A stretch of DNA of 64,000 bases from Corynebacterium minutissimum (GTDB lineage Bacteria > Actinomycetota > Actinomycetes > Mycobacteriales > Mycobacteriaceae): contig NZ_JSEF01000005.1 in NCBI RefSeq assembly GCF_000805675.1, positions 62,001 to 126,000 of the forward strand. Direction: 5' to 3'. The notes beneath the pieces were generated by a model. It saw only the letters and a program-made list of their open reading frames with translations, was not told the origin of the DNA and made no database searches. Of this stretch, positions 15,938-27,400 are shown piece by piece. The position numbers and the translations under genes were made by a program. Every line of letters begins with the position of its first letter. The first letter of the stretch is position 1.

Positions 15938-17074
15938 TTGGTAGACGTGCTAGATAAATTCATGACTCTCGCTGAACTAGACGGTGTCACTCTCGATTCC
16001 GAGACCACCTTCGCCGATCTCACCACCCTGCGCATTGGCGGCGCCCCGCTGGTGACGGTGCGGTGTGCCAGCGCTGAGGCGGCGATTGCGGCCTTGGCCG
16101 CGCTTGACGACGCCTCCCAGGACTACCTCGTTGTCGGCGGCGGCTCCAACCTCGTCGTTGCGGAAGGTCAGCTCGACGTCGTGGTGGTCATCCTCGACTT
16201 TGAGGACATCGATGCCTCCGTGGCGGATGGAATTGTCCGTGCCGATGCCGGCGCGGTGTGGGATGACGTCGTGGCCCTATCCGTCGAGTGTGGCCTGGGC
16301 GGTATTGAGTGTCTCTCCGGCATCCCGGGCAATGCCGGCGCCGTGCCGGTGCAGAACGTGGGCGCATACGGCGCTGAGACCTCCGATGTCCTCACGCAGG
16401 TCTACCTTTATGAGCGCGCTACCCGCACCGCATCGTGGGTGCCCGCCGCGGACTTGGAGCTGGCCTATCGCTACTCCAACCTCAAGTTCACCGGACGCGG
16501 CGTGGTGCTGGCTATCGAGCTCCAGTTGACTACCGACGGCCTATCGAAGCCCCTGCGCTTTGGCCAGCTCACCCAGAACCCCGGTGAGCGCCGTCCCGTC
16601 GCCGAAGTCCGCGAAGAGGTACTGAAGCTGCGCCGCAGCAAGGGCATGGTGCTCGACCCAGGAGACCACGACACCTGGTCAGCCGGCTCCTTCTTCACCA
16701 ACCCCATCGTGGAGCCCCAACTTGCCGATTCCATCCAAGCCTCCGTCCGCACCGCCCGCGGCGACGAGGATGCGGACCGCATGCCGCGCCACGTGGTGGG
16801 TGGGACCACCACGTCGGGAGAAGGAGGAGAAAGAAAAGAAAAGCTTTCCGCTGCCTGGCTCATCGAACGCGCCGGCTTTGCCAAGGGCTACCCAGGTGCC
16901 GAGACCGGTGCGAAGGCAACGCTATCCACCAAGCACACCCTGGCCCTGACCAACCGCGGTGAGGCCACCGCAGATGACATTGTCGCCCTTGCGCGTGAGA
17001 TCCGCGCCGGGGTTAAGAAAGCCTTCGGAGTAACGCTGGAGCCGGAACCCATCTGGCTTGGGGTAGAAATATAA
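15938..17074 (+). CDS. murB: UDP-N-acetylmuramate dehydrogenase
   Basis: FAD enzyme that reduces UDP-GlcNAc-enolpyruvate to UDP-MurNAc in peptidoglycan synthesis. The N-terminal FAD domain has TTLRIGG and VVGGGSNLVV; then GGIECLSGIPGNAGAVPVQNVGAYG (substrate/FAD contacts, Tyr and Arg) and the catalytic Ser/Glu region SAGSFFTNP. About 370 residues, full length. The start is uncertain: the outermost codon is TTG at 15938, with GTG at 15947 and ATG at 15962 as alternatives; none has a good ribosome binding site. A loop of charged residues (GEGGERKEKL) sits before the C-terminal domain. Confidence 0.93.
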   Translation: MVDVLDKFMTLAELDGVTLDSETTFADLTTLRIGGAPLVTVRCASAEAAIAALAALDDASQDYLVVGGGSNLVVAEGQLDVVVVILDFEDIDASVADGIVRADAGAVWDDVVALSVECGLGGIECLSGIPGNAGAVPVQNVGAYGAETSDVLTQVYLYERATRTASWVPAADLELAYRYSNLKFTGRGVVLAIELQLTTDGLSKPLRFGQLTQNPGERRPVAEVREEVLKLRRSKGMVLDPGDHDTWSAGSFFTNPIVEPQLADSIQASVRTARGDEDADRMPRHVVGGTTTSGEGGERKEKLSAAWLIERAGFAKGYPGAETGAKATLSTKHTLALTNRGEATADDIVALAREIRAGVKKAFGVTLEPEPIWLGVEI

Positions 17075-17148
17075 GTACGAAATATTTAAAATAGCGTTGA
17101 ATTGCTAACTCGCCGCCGCAAACACTAGGCGCCCGGAAAGGACCTCGC

Positions 17149-17346
17149 ATGTACATCCCCAAAGACGTACTCCTTGCCATCCTCCTCTTTGTTTCGGCCC
17201 TTCTCAGTGCGGTGGCGATCCTGTTAGTCCCAGGCCTGTTTGCGGAGTTCAGCGCAGCGCGCTGCACTTTGATGGCGAGTGTCTTGGGGCTCGGCGTCGC
17301 AGGGCTGTTCTTCGCCCGTACCCAGATCCGACGCCTTGAGCACTAG
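17149..17346 (+). CDS. 65-residue membrane protein, unknown
   Basis: Two hydrophobic helices (VLLAILLFVSALLSAVAILLV and TLMASVLGLGVAGLFFA) and a basic tail (RTQIRRLEH). AAAGGA lies 9 nt before the ATG. It is convergent with luxS; the two stops are only 3 bp apart. No family recognised. Confidence 0.65.
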   Translation: MYIPKDVLLAILLFVSALLSAVAILLVPGLFAEFSAARCTLMASVLGLGVAGLFFARTQIRRLEH

Positions 17347-17349
17347 CGC

Positions 17350-17814
17350 TTAGGCCATGACGGTGAGCCACTCATCCTTCGCCGCGAGGAAATCGCGCGC
17401 AGCCTCCTGAGCGCCCTCGAGGGAGTGGTGAGCGCCCCAGCCGCACTGCACCTCGTTGGCGGCGGGAACCTCGGTGGCGTTAAGGACGTCATTGAGTGCG
17501 CCTTCGACGGCGCGGAGCAGCTCATCCTGCTCCATGCCATTGGTGATGGCATAGAAACCGGTACGGCAGCCCATCGGGGCAAAGCCAATGAGCTTGTCGG
17601 TGTAGTTGCGCATGAAGTTGGCCATCATATGCTCCACCGAGTGAAGAGCCTCGGTGCCAAGATGCGCCTTGTTGGGCTGGCAGAAGCGCAGGTCATACTT
17701 GATAATCTCCACCCCGCCGCCCAGGTCGGTGCGGTCGGCAACGCGGATATAGGGGGCGTCGACAAGCCGGTGGTCGAGCTCGAAGGACTTCACATTGATC
17801 TTGTTCTCAGTCAT
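17350..17814 (-). CDS. luxS: S-ribosylhomocysteine lyase
   Basis: 154 residues, the usual LuxS length. It cleaves S-ribosylhomocysteine to homocysteine and the AI-2 precursor DPD as part of the activated methyl cycle. Visible are the metal-binding HSVEH, with its leading NKAHLGTEALHSVEHMMANF stretch, the catalytic Cys in MGCRTGFY, and the late metal Cys in EVQCGWGAH. The start is the MTENKINVKSF Met at 17814; the open frame reaches further upstream but without family similarity. Divergent from the YihY-like gene. Confidence 0.95.
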   Translation of the reverse strand: MTENKINVKSFELDHRLVDAPYIRVADRTDLGGGVEIIKYDLRFCQPNKAHLGTEALHSVEHMMANFMRNYTDKLIGFAPMGCRTGFYAITNGMEQDELLRAVEGALNDVLNATEVPAANEVQCGWGAHHSLEGAQEAARDFLAAKDEWLTVMA

Positions 17815-17898
17815 GCCTCCCCAGTGTAACCACGTCTCTGCCTGTGCCCCGAGTGTCCTTCCCCTGAATGCGGGCTGTGCCGCATACGCTGGACAGAT

Positions 17899-19053
17899 AT
17901 GAGCGACGAGGAGATCGGCAGCAACGCCATTCCGGTCGAGAGACCAGAGACCATCGTGCCGTGGAAGAGCTCGAGCATCCTCGAGGTTGAGGGGCACGAT
18001 GATGCCCGCGATCCTTTTGCCAAAGGCAACCGCCTACGCCGGGAGAGCTGGGGACTAGTTGTGCGTCGCACGTGGAATGACTTCTTCCACGATGCCTTCA
18101 TGGACCGCGCCGCCGGAATGACGTACTTCACGCTCATGGCCTTTGCACCCACGGTGCTGGCGGCCTACTCCATCGCCACTCTTATCTTTTCCTCCCGCAG
18201 GGAGGAAGTGGAGCAGTTGACATCGCAGTTCATTGAACAGTACATTCCTAGCTCCTTCTCGGAGGAGGCGAATGTTGTCGTCAGCGCGATTATTGGTTCG
18301 AGCGCCCAAGGTACTTTCGCCTTGATTGTGTCTTTGGCTATCTCCCTGTTTTCAGCTTCGGCGTATGTGCGGGCTTTCGCGCGCACAGCGAATACCGTGT
18401 ACGGGCGCGTGGAAGGCCGCGGCATCATTCGCACGTGGTCGCTGATGTGGGGGCTGACCGCCATCATTGTCATTGGCGCGGTCATCGTGCTCTTTGCCAA
18501 CTTGCTGCGAGATACCGTCATTAGTGAGGCCATCTACCCTTTAGCCCGCCAGGTCGGCCTTGAAGATGCCGCTACCTACCTGGTGCAGGCCTTCCTCCCC
18601 GTGTGGAATTGGCTGCGTTTCCCCGTCACGGTGGTCGTGGTCCTCACGCTGATTGCGGTGCTCTATCACTTCAGCCCTAATGTGCGGCCGAGTCGTTTTC
18701 GCTGGATCACCTACGGTTCCGTGGTAGCACTCGTGGGCACCGTTGGGGTCTGGGGCTTGTTCGGCCTCTACATCACGTATCTTGCCGCAGCCAGTGCTTA
18801 TGGTGCGTTGAGTACCATCCTGGCTCTTTTCATGGCCATTTGGTTGATGAACACTGCCCTCATTGTGGGCATCAAGATTGATGCCGAGGTGCTGCGTGCA
18901 AAGGAGCTGCAACTAGGGATGCACTCGGAACGCTTCATCCAAGCCCCGCCACGCTCAGATGCGTCCTCACGCGCCCAGGCCCGCGCGCAGAAACGCCTTG
19001 AGTACAAGGCGCGGGAGATTTCCGATAGCGCGCGGCAGGAACAGCCCGAGTAG
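17899..19053 (+). CDS. YihY/BrkB family membrane protein
   Basis: 384 residues. A charged cytoplasmic N-terminus (~60 residues) is followed by the family signature RAAGMTYFTLMAFAPTVLAAYS and about six membrane helices (e.g. LIVSLAISLFSASAYVRAF, TAIIVIGAVIVLFANLL, YGSVVALVGTVGVWGLFGLY), ending in a basic Ala/Arg tail. The family was once called ribonuclease BN, which is a misnomer; it appears to be an envelope transporter-like family of unknown substrate. Confidence 0.9.
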   Translation: MSDEEIGSNAIPVERPETIVPWKSSSILEVEGHDDARDPFAKGNRLRRESWGLVVRRTWNDFFHDAFMDRAAGMTYFTLMAFAPTVLAAYSIATLIFSSRREEVEQLTSQFIEQYIPSSFSEEANVVVSAIIGSSAQGTFALIVSLAISLFSASAYVRAFARTANTVYGRVEGRGIIRTWSLMWGLTAIIVIGAVIVLFANLLRDTVISEAIYPLARQVGLEDAATYLVQAFLPVWNWLRFPVTVVVVLTLIAVLYHFSPNVRPSRFRWITYGSVVALVGTVGVWGLFGLYITYLAAASAYGALSTILALFMAIWLMNTALIVGIKIDAEVLRAKELQLGMHSERFIQAPPRSDASSRAQARAQKRLEYKAREISDSARQEQPE

Positions 19054-19060
19054 TCGAGCG

Positions 19061-19861
19061 CTACTTCAGCGAGTAGTAGATAGAGCTTTTCGTGGTGGGA
19101 TCAGAGACCACGATGTTGCCGCTCTCGGCATTCTTAGAGGGGGCACTAAAAATGAGTGTCTTACTTCGGGTCTTTGCCTGCGAAAGGGGGTTATACAGCT
19201 CGTTGTCGGAGTTGACTGATGACCCATCTAATTTTCGGTTCTTCAAAGCCCAATGGTCGCTATAGCTAAGCAGTGGCACATTGAGGTAGTCGGGATTATC
19301 GCTTAAGTACGTGATGGTGACGTCGACCGAGATATACTCTCGTCCTTTTCTGGGCCGGGGAAGTAGGGGATGGGCGGCAACGAGAGAGTCGGAGTTATTG
19401 ACCACAAGATTGCTCACTGTCAGCTGCCATTCTGGGCTAGACAGCATGGTGTTCAGCGGCAACGGGTCACTTCTCGAGCCTTCGTCGCCATCGAGAATGT
19501 AGTGCTCGCCGTCAGTATTCGGAGTCAGTTGAAAGGTGCTCGTAGGGCTCGGTGCAGCGGGAACTTCCTGGGCAGTAACCGGAGTGGCGTCCGTGGACTC
19601 TGGAAGCACGACAAAGGCGGCGGCAGCCACGACGCTTCCAATGACGCTGACGGCGATGGCGACAACACCAACCGGGGTGGATTGCCGGGCAGATAAGGTC
19701 GCGGCAAGCCCCGTGGCCCCAGCCGCAGCGAGCATGACCCAGCCAGCGATGTACACAACGGGAAGGCACGCCAGCAGCGTGCCCACCAGAGCGAGCACCA
19801 CAGCAATTAGACCGAGGCGGTCCTTCTTGGGCTGGGATTCCTTTTCAGAGGCATCGGTCAT
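19061..19861 (-). CDS. membrane protein with extracytoplasmic DUF4352-like domain
   Basis: 266 residues. A short charged N-terminus, three hydrophobic helices (LGLIAVVLALVGTLLACLP, VMLAAAGATGLAATL, VVAIAVSVIGSVVAAAAFVV) and then an exported beta-sandwich domain (GSRSDPLPLNT, EWQLTVSNLVV, REYISVDVTITYLS) of the DUF4352/immunoprotease-like kind. The same PLPLNT and EW blocks occur in the gene at 20367-21395, so the two are paralogues. The Met at 19861 is used because the open frame upstream has no family similarity. Function unknown. Confidence 0.72.
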   Translation of the reverse strand: MTDASEKESQPKKDRLGLIAVVLALVGTLLACLPVVYIAGWVMLAAAGATGLAATLSARQSTPVGVVAIAVSVIGSVVAAAAFVVLPESTDATPVTAQEVPAAPSPTSTFQLTPNTDGEHYILDGDEGSRSDPLPLNTMLSSPEWQLTVSNLVVNNSDSLVAAHPLLPRPRKGREYISVDVTITYLSDNPDYLNVPLLSYSDHWALKNRKLDGSSVNSDNELYNPLSQAKTRSKTLIFSAPSKNAESGNIVVSDPTTKSSIYYSLK

Positions 19862-19919
19862 GTGAGGAACTCTTTCAGATGTGGAGAAGTTTCGTGCGCG
19901 AAGAAAGGTGCCTAACTGA

Positions 19920-20360
19920 CTATGTGTGCTCGACCTGTTCCGTCGCGTAGCTTGTGAACGTGTCTTCCCACGAGGACCCTTCGTCAAACATGACAAACAG
20001 TCCGATGGACAGTGCAATCTTAATGATGAAACCGAGGACTGCTCCCACCGTTGCGGTGCACAGCGCGATGATGGGCCAAAGGTTCCTCTGGTCTTTCATG
20101 AACAAACCAATAAATCCCAAGATGACGGCAGTGCAGAGCACAGCCCCGTCCACGAGGAAGGTGAAGGGCAGGCAGGTGAGCACGAATCCGAGCAGCGCCG
20201 TGATGAAGGCGATGAGCCCCAGAACATTGGATTGCGGCTGCGGCGGCTGGGGCGGCTGCTGCGGGGCGCCGTAGTAGTTCTGCTGGCCATACGGCCCATT
20301 CTGTGGAGGCGGGGTATGTGAAGGCTGGAAACCGGAGGTGCCATAAGGAGGTTGCGTCAT
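19920..20360 (-). CDS. proline/glutamine-tailed membrane protein
   Basis: 146 residues. An N-terminal low-complexity tail (PPPQNGPYGQQNYYGAPQQ) precedes three membrane helices (VLGLIAFITALLGFVLTCLP, AVLCTAVILGFIGLFM, IIALCTATVGAVLGFIIKIA). The helices parallel those of the two flanking genes, but the DUF4352-like exported domain is missing. Downstream of its larger paralogue by 6 bp, so probably one transcript. Cytoplasmic Pro-rich tails of this kind are common on corynebacterial envelope proteins. Function unknown. Confidence 0.72.
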   Translation of the reverse strand: MTQPPYGTSGFQPSHTPPPQNGPYGQQNYYGAPQQPPQPPQPQSNVLGLIAFITALLGFVLTCLPFTFLVDGAVLCTAVILGFIGLFMKDQRNLWPIIALCTATVGAVLGFIIKIALSIGLFVMFDEGSSWEDTFTSYATEQVEHT

Positions 20361-20366
20361 GGTGTC

Positions 20367-21395
20367 CTATTTCAATGCGAGGCGGAAGGGAATCTCAGTG
20401 CCAGGCGCGATAATCCCGAAGGTACCGTCTTCAGCGCCGTTCTCAGGCACGCTGACAGCAACTCTGCCGGTGCGCTTCTCCTGCGGCTGGAAAGGCGTGT
20501 CCACGTCCATAAACCCGTTGACGTCCCACTTGATGGGCTGCCCGTTCTCCTCCTCGCCAGGGTCGAAGTAGAGGAACGCCATCTGAGAGCTAGCGTCAGT
20601 CTCATTGCCGGTGTACGTCAGCGTCAAGTCAAAAACTAAGTACTTTCGACCATCTTCTGGCTTCTCATAGGACGGGTCCGCCGCCATGACCTCGTCAGTG
20701 CCGTCAAAGTTGAGGTTGGCTACGTCCACTGCCCACTCAGGTCCGTTCAACGTGGTGTTGAGTGGTAGGGGGTTTGAGCGCGAACCAGGGGTGCCGTCCT
20801 CAAGGATCTGGTTGCCGTTTTCGTCGGGAACGCTGTTGAAGTACTCCGTCGAGATGGGGGTAGGGGAGCTTGTGCTTTCCGACGTCTCCTCCTCGCCCGA
20901 CGGCTGCACCGTCGTCCCCACGACGGAGCTCCCTGCATTTGGAGTTTGTGTCGTATCCGGCAGTGAATTGAGGAACTTTGCGGTGATGAAAAAGAGAAAG
21001 ACTATCGAGGCAATGAAGCTACCCACCACGGAGATGAGCAGCGCGGCCACACCCCAGAACTTGGATTGGTTGTTGAGGAACAGTGCGACGATGGCAGTAA
21101 TGAACCCCGCGACGAGCATGATCCAGCCCACGACGTAGATGCCGGGAACGCAGGCGATAATGGTGCCCAAGACAGCGAACACCGTGGCGATGATTCCGAC
21201 GACGGAGCTTTTCTTTGGCGGTTCTGGCTGGGGTGGCGGTGCCCCATATCCGCCGCCCGGGTTGCCGTAGGGAGCCCCAGGCGGCGGGAAGGACTGGTGG
21301 GCGTAGGGATTGTGCTGCGGGGCGCCGTGCTGCGGGGCTCCCTGCGGCCTGGGGCCCGGCGGCGGGTTGTGCGGCGGATACGGCGGTTGAGTCAT
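20367..21395 (-). CDS. proline-tailed membrane protein with DUF4352-like domain
   Basis: 342 residues: Pro/Gly/His-rich cytoplasmic tail (residues 1-~65), three helices (VVGIIATVFAVLGTIIACVP, WIMLVAGFITAIVALFL, VAALLISVVGSFIASIVFLF), a Ser/Thr/Glu linker, and an exported domain with GSRSNPLPLNTTLNGPEW and KYLVFDLTLTYTGN. The domain is shared with the gene at 19061-19861. Start: GTG at 21398 and ATG at 21395 are adjacent; the ATG with GAAAGAG upstream is chosen. First gene of the three-gene cluster. Confidence 0.75.
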   Translation of the reverse strand: MTQPPYPPHNPPPGPRPQGAPQHGAPQHNPYAHQSFPPPGAPYGNPGGGYGAPPPQPEPPKKSSVVGIIATVFAVLGTIIACVPGIYVVGWIMLVAGFITAIVALFLNNQSKFWGVAALLISVVGSFIASIVFLFFITAKFLNSLPDTTQTPNAGSSVVGTTVQPSGEEETSESTSSPTPISTEYFNSVPDENGNQILEDGTPGSRSNPLPLNTTLNGPEWAVDVANLNFDGTDEVMAADPSYEKPEDGRKYLVFDLTLTYTGNETDASSQMAFLYFDPGEEENGQPIKWDVNGFMDVDTPFQPQEKRTGRVAVSVPENGAEDGTFGIIAPGTEIPFRLALK

Positions 21396-21496
21396 CACGA
21401 GGCTCTTTCGGGGGTGGTGGGAGAGGTGAGTGGAACCTCATAATAACCGCAGCATAACCGCCGCGCGTGGGAACAAGGGGTAGGTGGGGAGTGCTC

Positions 21497-24400
21497 CTAG
21501 TTCTCTGGGTAGGTGCCGTCCTCGCTGAGGCGCGCGGAGTCGTCGAGAAGCATCGCGATTTCCGCAGCCTTGGCGTTGTGAGCCGGCAGGCGGCGGCCTT
21601 CGATGACCTCAAACAGCGGGGCACGACCCAGCATGCCAGCCTCAAAATGGGCGCGGCCGGCGCGCAGGCGGCTCTCGGCACGCTCGCGCCACGAGGCGGC
21701 GGCATCCGCCCCACGCTGCTGGGCCACTGCCTGCTCGAACACGCCTGGGTGGGCGTAGACAATGAGCGCGCTGACGTGGCCGAAGCCGAGCGAGGTCAGT
21801 GCCGCTGCCTTCACATTGTGGCCTGCCGCAGCAAGGTCGAGCGGGGAGCGCAGCCACACCAGGTTTGGTGCCTTCGGGGCGATGAGCGGGTCAACGCAGT
21901 CAAGGGACACGTTCGCCGGGATGCGGTGCGTGCGGAAGACATCGATGATGCCACCCGTCTGGAAAAGCGCAGCACCCGCCTTGGAGTGGCCGGTGAGAGT
22001 CTTTTGGGAAATGACGAACATCGGCTGGTCCTTATCGCGGCCAATCGCCGGCCACAGCAGGGAGTGCAGCTCCGACTCGTTGGGGTCATTGGCGTTGGTG
22101 GAAGTGTCGTGCTTGGACAAGACTCTGACATCGTTGGGTGTCAGGCCCAGCCCGCGCAGCGAGCGCGCCAGGCGGGAGTTTTCCCGGCCGCGGCCAGCAC
22201 CCAGCGCACCCAGGCCCGGGGCCGGGATGGAGGTGTGGGCGCCGTCGCCATAGGAGGCCGCGTGCGCGACCACCGCGAGCACCGGCAGTCCTAAGTCGGC
22301 TGCTAGTGAGGCACGAACGAGCAGGACCGTGCCGCCGCCTTCGCCTTCGAGGAAGCCGCCGCGACGGCGGTCGTTGGCGCGGGAGATGAAACGATCATCG
22401 ATGCCCTTGGCGGTCATTGTCGCGGTCTCCGCGGTGGCGTTCATATCGCCGAAGCCCTGGAGGGATTCCACCTGGACATCGTCGATACCGCCGGCCACGA
22501 CCACATCAGCCTTGCCCAGCGCAATCTTGTCCACGGCCTCCTCAATGGATACCGCTGCGGTAGCGCAGGCGCCGATGGGATGAATCATGGAACCATAGCC
22601 GCCCACCAGGGACTGCATGGTATGCGCCGCGATGACGTTGGGCAGGGCCTCCTGCAGGATGTCCGATGGGCGCTCCTCACCGAGGAAGCGGGAAACGAAG
22701 ACCTTGTGCAGGGATTCCATGCCGCCGATACCGGTGCCCTGCGTGGTGGCCACCTGGCCTGGGTGAATGGAGCGCAGCAGCTCCGCAGGGGAGAAGCCGG
22801 CCTGGGTGAAAGCATCCACCGCCGTGACCAGGTTCCACACCGCCATGCGGTCGAGGGAATCGAGCATGTGCTCCGGAATGCCCCACTTGGCGGCGTCGAA
22901 GTCATCCGGCATCTGAGCAGCGACGGTGCGGGTCAGCGTGGCCTTGCGCGGAACCTTGACCGTGGCGCCCTTTCGGCGGGTGACCTGCCATTCGTCGTCT
23001 ACCTCTACGATGCTGACGAACTCCGGATCCGCTTCCTGGATATCGCGAGCAGTGGCTTCCGAATCCACGGTGAAGGTGACGTCGCGGTCGAGGAAGACGG
23101 TGGTCAGGTCGATGGAGCCACGATCGGTGAGATGGTACTTATCCGTGAGCGTGCGGATGCCACAGCGCGCGACGACTTCATCGCGGAAGCGCTCGAAGAT
23201 CTCCTCTTCGGCGATCTCTTCGTCGTCGTTCACGACGAACCAGCCTGGGTGCGGGTCCTCGCGCCATTCCACTAGCCCGGTCATCCAGGCCAACTCCAGC
23301 ACGCCGGCAGCGGTGAGCTCCGCAGAACCGTCGCGCTGCAGGCCGTACTCGGCCTCGAAGCGCGTGCGGCCCGAACCCCACGAGGAGACTTCGCCGATGC
23401 CGGCGATGACCACCATGTCCTCCAGATCCGTGGTGACCTGGCCAACTTTTTCCTCCAGCCCAGGCTGTACTGCCTGCACCTGGTTGGGCAGCGCGGTGAT
23501 GGTGGCGGGGGCGTCCTTCTTCTCCTGCGCAACGTCGCCGACAGGTTCCACATCGGCAGCAAGCTCCTTGAGGGAGAAGCCCTCCAGGCCGCCGGTGAGG
23601 TCCTTCTCCACCGGGGCATATGCTGCCTGCTCGCGGACATCCGTGCTGGCCAGGTCCATGAGCTCGGAAGAAATCTCCTCCGGGCTCCATACCTTGATGC
23701 CGGCCTTCTCGGCGGCAGGCACCAGCGCGTCATTGCCACCCATGAGGTGCGTGCCGGCCACCCAGCCAATCTTGGCTTGCGCCAGGGTAACTCCCTGCGG
23801 CCAGCCGGCTTCGACCTTCCACTTGTTGAGGATGGCATCGAGTGCTGCCTTGACCTCGCCGTAGGCGCCGTCGCCGCCGAAGGTGCCGCGATTGGGCGAG
23901 CCCGGCAGGACAACATGGCAGCGCTTGTCGACGTCCCCCTGACTCAACCTCGCCAGCCCCGCAATGGTGCGCTCGACGGACCACAGCAGTAGCCGGGCCT
24001 GGGCCTCGGTGCTGCCGGAGGCATCCGCCAGCGAGCCGGACACACTCGGCGCGGCGAAGGGGAAGGCCAGCGACGGGGTCAGCGCAGGTTTGAGGATCTT
24101 GACCTCGTTGCCCACGGACTCACGCTGCTCAGTACCGATCCAGTCGATGAGCGCATCGATATCGCGGAAGCTGGACAGGTTCGCCGGGACCAACCAGAGA
24201 GCGGAACTGGCAGCGCCGTGCTCGGCATACAGCGTGCGCGCGAACTCCTTGCGGGCCTGGCTGACACGGGACGCCGTCATGATGACCGTGGCACCGCCCT
24301 CCAGCAGGCGCTCCACCAGCGCGGTGGCGATGGAACCGGGGGCAGCACCCGTGACTAGGGCGACCTCGCCATTGAACGCGCCGGGTGTGGTGTCCACGGC

Positions 24401-27400
24401 AGCCTTCGCGATGTCTTCTCGCTTCCACCAGCGAGCCTGACGTGCCAGGCCCTCGCCGGTACCGCGGAAGCTCTCAACTGAATACTCGGCCTGGCCTAGA
24501 GCGACGCGGGCAAGGCGCTCGCGGGCGATGGCCCAGGAGTCGTCGAAAAGCACGGCCTTCGTCGAGTCAAACGACGGAGCTACGGACTTGAGCCACCCAG
24601 AACCGAGTTCTGCCTCGACGGCATCGATGACGGTGGTATCAGGCGCTTCGATGAGCTCCGGCTCGGAGTCCAGGCCCAGCTGGGAGAGCACCTGACGGGC
24701 TGCGGTGGCCAGCACGCCGTTTTCACCGGTAACGGTCTCGGCGAAAGCATCCAATGCCGCGGAATCCACCACCGCACCGCCGCCGGCGCCACCTGCGGCA
24801 GCGCCCTTACTTACGCTAGCGCCGTGAGCAGCGGCGACGGCCTGGACGGCGGTGTCGATAAGCTCGTGTGCTGCGGATTTGGAGGTGGCACTCGCCGGAA
24901 CCGTGCTTAGCGAACCACCACGCACCGAGTCTTCCTCGCGGGAGCCGAGCAGGATCTCCGCCTCGACGTGGGCAATCCAGGATTCGGGCAGACCCCAGGT
25001 TCCGGTGACGTACTCAGCCACGGCGGTGGGCTTGAGGCCCGCTGCACCAAAGAGCTGGCGCAGGCGCGCGCCGACGGCCTCACCGAGCACCGGTCCGAAG
25101 GCAACATAGCCCGGTGCCGCAGTGGAAACCTTCTCGCGCAGCGTGGCCACATCGGCATCAGCGGCACCATCGATAGCGGGCACGCCCAGTTCCGCCGACA
25201 TGTCCATGAGCAGCTGGTTGCGGCGCGAGGATACGCCGTTGGTGAGCTCCTCCACGGTATCGGAGTCCATGATCTGGTCCACGCGGATTTTGTTCTGGAA
25301 GGCGAAGAGCACCATGATGGCCTCCGCCGCGCCGAAGCGCAGTTCGGGGGCGTCGCTGGGCACAGCTGCAGGAGCTGGTGCAGTTGGTGCAGCCGGAGCC
25401 GGAACGTCGTCTGCCTGCGGTGCTTCCTCGGCGACGGATTCCGCAACGGGTTCTGGGGCGGGGGCCTCGAAGACGTCGGCAAGCATGACCTGCTCCTGGT
25501 CGCGCTCCACGTTGAGCACGCGGATGGTGCCCTCCGGGATGCCGGCAACCTTAAGCGAACGCTCAGCCAGATTGGTGAGCGTCGGCGAGGAGGCCAAGCC
25601 GACCTCAATGATCTGCTCGACCTGAGCAAAGAGGAATTCCTGGGTCTCAATCCAACGCACGGGCGAAGCGAACTGCCAGGACAGCAGCTCAATGAGCAGC
25701 AGGCGGGCCAGTTCGTTGTCGTCCACGTCCGCAACGTTGAGGCCATCCAGCTTTCCGGACGGCGCCAGCGGTGCCACGGCATCGACGAAATCCTGGGTGA
25801 GCTCGAAGGGGCGGGCCACCAGATTCGGGATGTAGCGGCCCACCAGAGCATCGAGGTCCAGCTGTGCCGGAAGCAGCTCGTCGAGCTTCTCTGCAAAGGC
25901 CGGCACGCCTTCGCGCAACACGCGGGAGTGGAAAGGCACGTCGATGCCCGGGACCATGACGGCCGCGCGCGGGGCGATGGCATTGGCCTTGTCTACCAGG
26001 GCCTTGAGCGCCTTCTTTGTGCCGGCGATGGAGTATTGCTGGCCGCGGATGTTGTAGTTGACAATCTCCAAGAACTCGCCGGTGGCCTCGGCGACCTCAG
26101 CCACCCAGGCGTCGACGTTGTCGGCATCAATACCCGCCATGTTCGGGCGCAGTGCGGCCATGGCGTACTCGGAGTTGCCCTCCGCATCGCGCGGTACCAG
26201 GCTGCCCATGGCGGAGCCGCGGGAATAGACGATGTCAATAACACCCTCAAGGTCGAAGATATTCGCCAGCGAGGCAAGGGCGGTGTATTCGCCCAGGGAA
26301 TGGCCGGCGAAGTATGACGTCGGTGCCAGGGCGTCCTCGGCGCGCAGGCGCTCAGTTTGGGCATAAGCCACCACGGCCAGGGCTACTTGCGTGAACTGGG
26401 TCAGATGCAGCACGCCCTGCGGGTGACGGAAGGTGGTGCCGCGCACGGAGAGTTCCGTGGGGTTCTCATCGATGATCTTCTGGATGCTAAAGCCCAGGTT
26501 CGCGCGGGTATGCGCATCGGCGCGGCGCCAAGCCTCGCGCGCTGCCGGGGAAGCCTGGCGGTCGCCCTTGCCCATGCCCACTGCCTGGATACCTTGGCCG
26601 GGGTAGACATAAGCCGTCCTTGGTGCGGCGAGCAGGGCTTGGCCGCGGGAGACTACGTCGCCGTCGATGCGGCAGGTGACTTCGAGGGCCTGGTGGATGC
26701 CCTTGCGGCCGACGCGCTCGACGGTGATCTCGATGTCATCACCCAGCTGCACCATGCCATACATGGAATAGGTCCAGCCCACCACGCGGCCGTGGCGCCC
26801 GGCCACTTGCTGCGCTGCAGCGGAGAGCCACATGCCGTGCACGAGAGGTGCTTCCAGGTTGACGAGCTGGGCTGCGTTATACGAGGTATGAATCGGGTTA
26901 TAGTCACCAGAGACCAGCGCGAATGGAGTCATATCCTGCGGGGCGGTGACGGTGGCGCGGTCGATAAAGGAGCGTGGCGTCGGCACCACCTTGGTGGCGG
27001 ACTTGCCGCCGCCCCACTCGGGCGCGGGGCTTGGTGCGGCAGTGCCGGTAGCGCGGCCGCGGATGGCAAAGCGGTGCATCTGCGTGGCCACGACGTCCCC
27101 AGAGGCGTGGTCCTTGAGCTCCAGCTCCACCGTCACGATGCGCCCGGAAGCAGATTCCTCCACGGCAGTGCAGGAGGAGGTGACGTTGATCTGGCGGCCG
27201 TCGGCAAGCTGCTCTAGCGGCACCCGCACATCGATGACGTGGTCTAGGTGCACCGCGTTGAGCAGGCCCTCGATGACCGGGTAGCCATCTTCGAGGCGGC
27301 CGGAGCCGAGCGCTGCATAGATGGCCGGCCAGCAGGGGCCAACAAGCACGTCCGGGGTACCGGCCTTCTCTGCCGAAGCATTGCCGCAGGTCACCGCGCT

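Noticed and set aside
24968-26317. 449-residue plus-strand frame inside fas
   Set aside because: Antisense shadow of the synthase; composition and lack of motifs are typical of reverse-strand frames in GC-rich genes.
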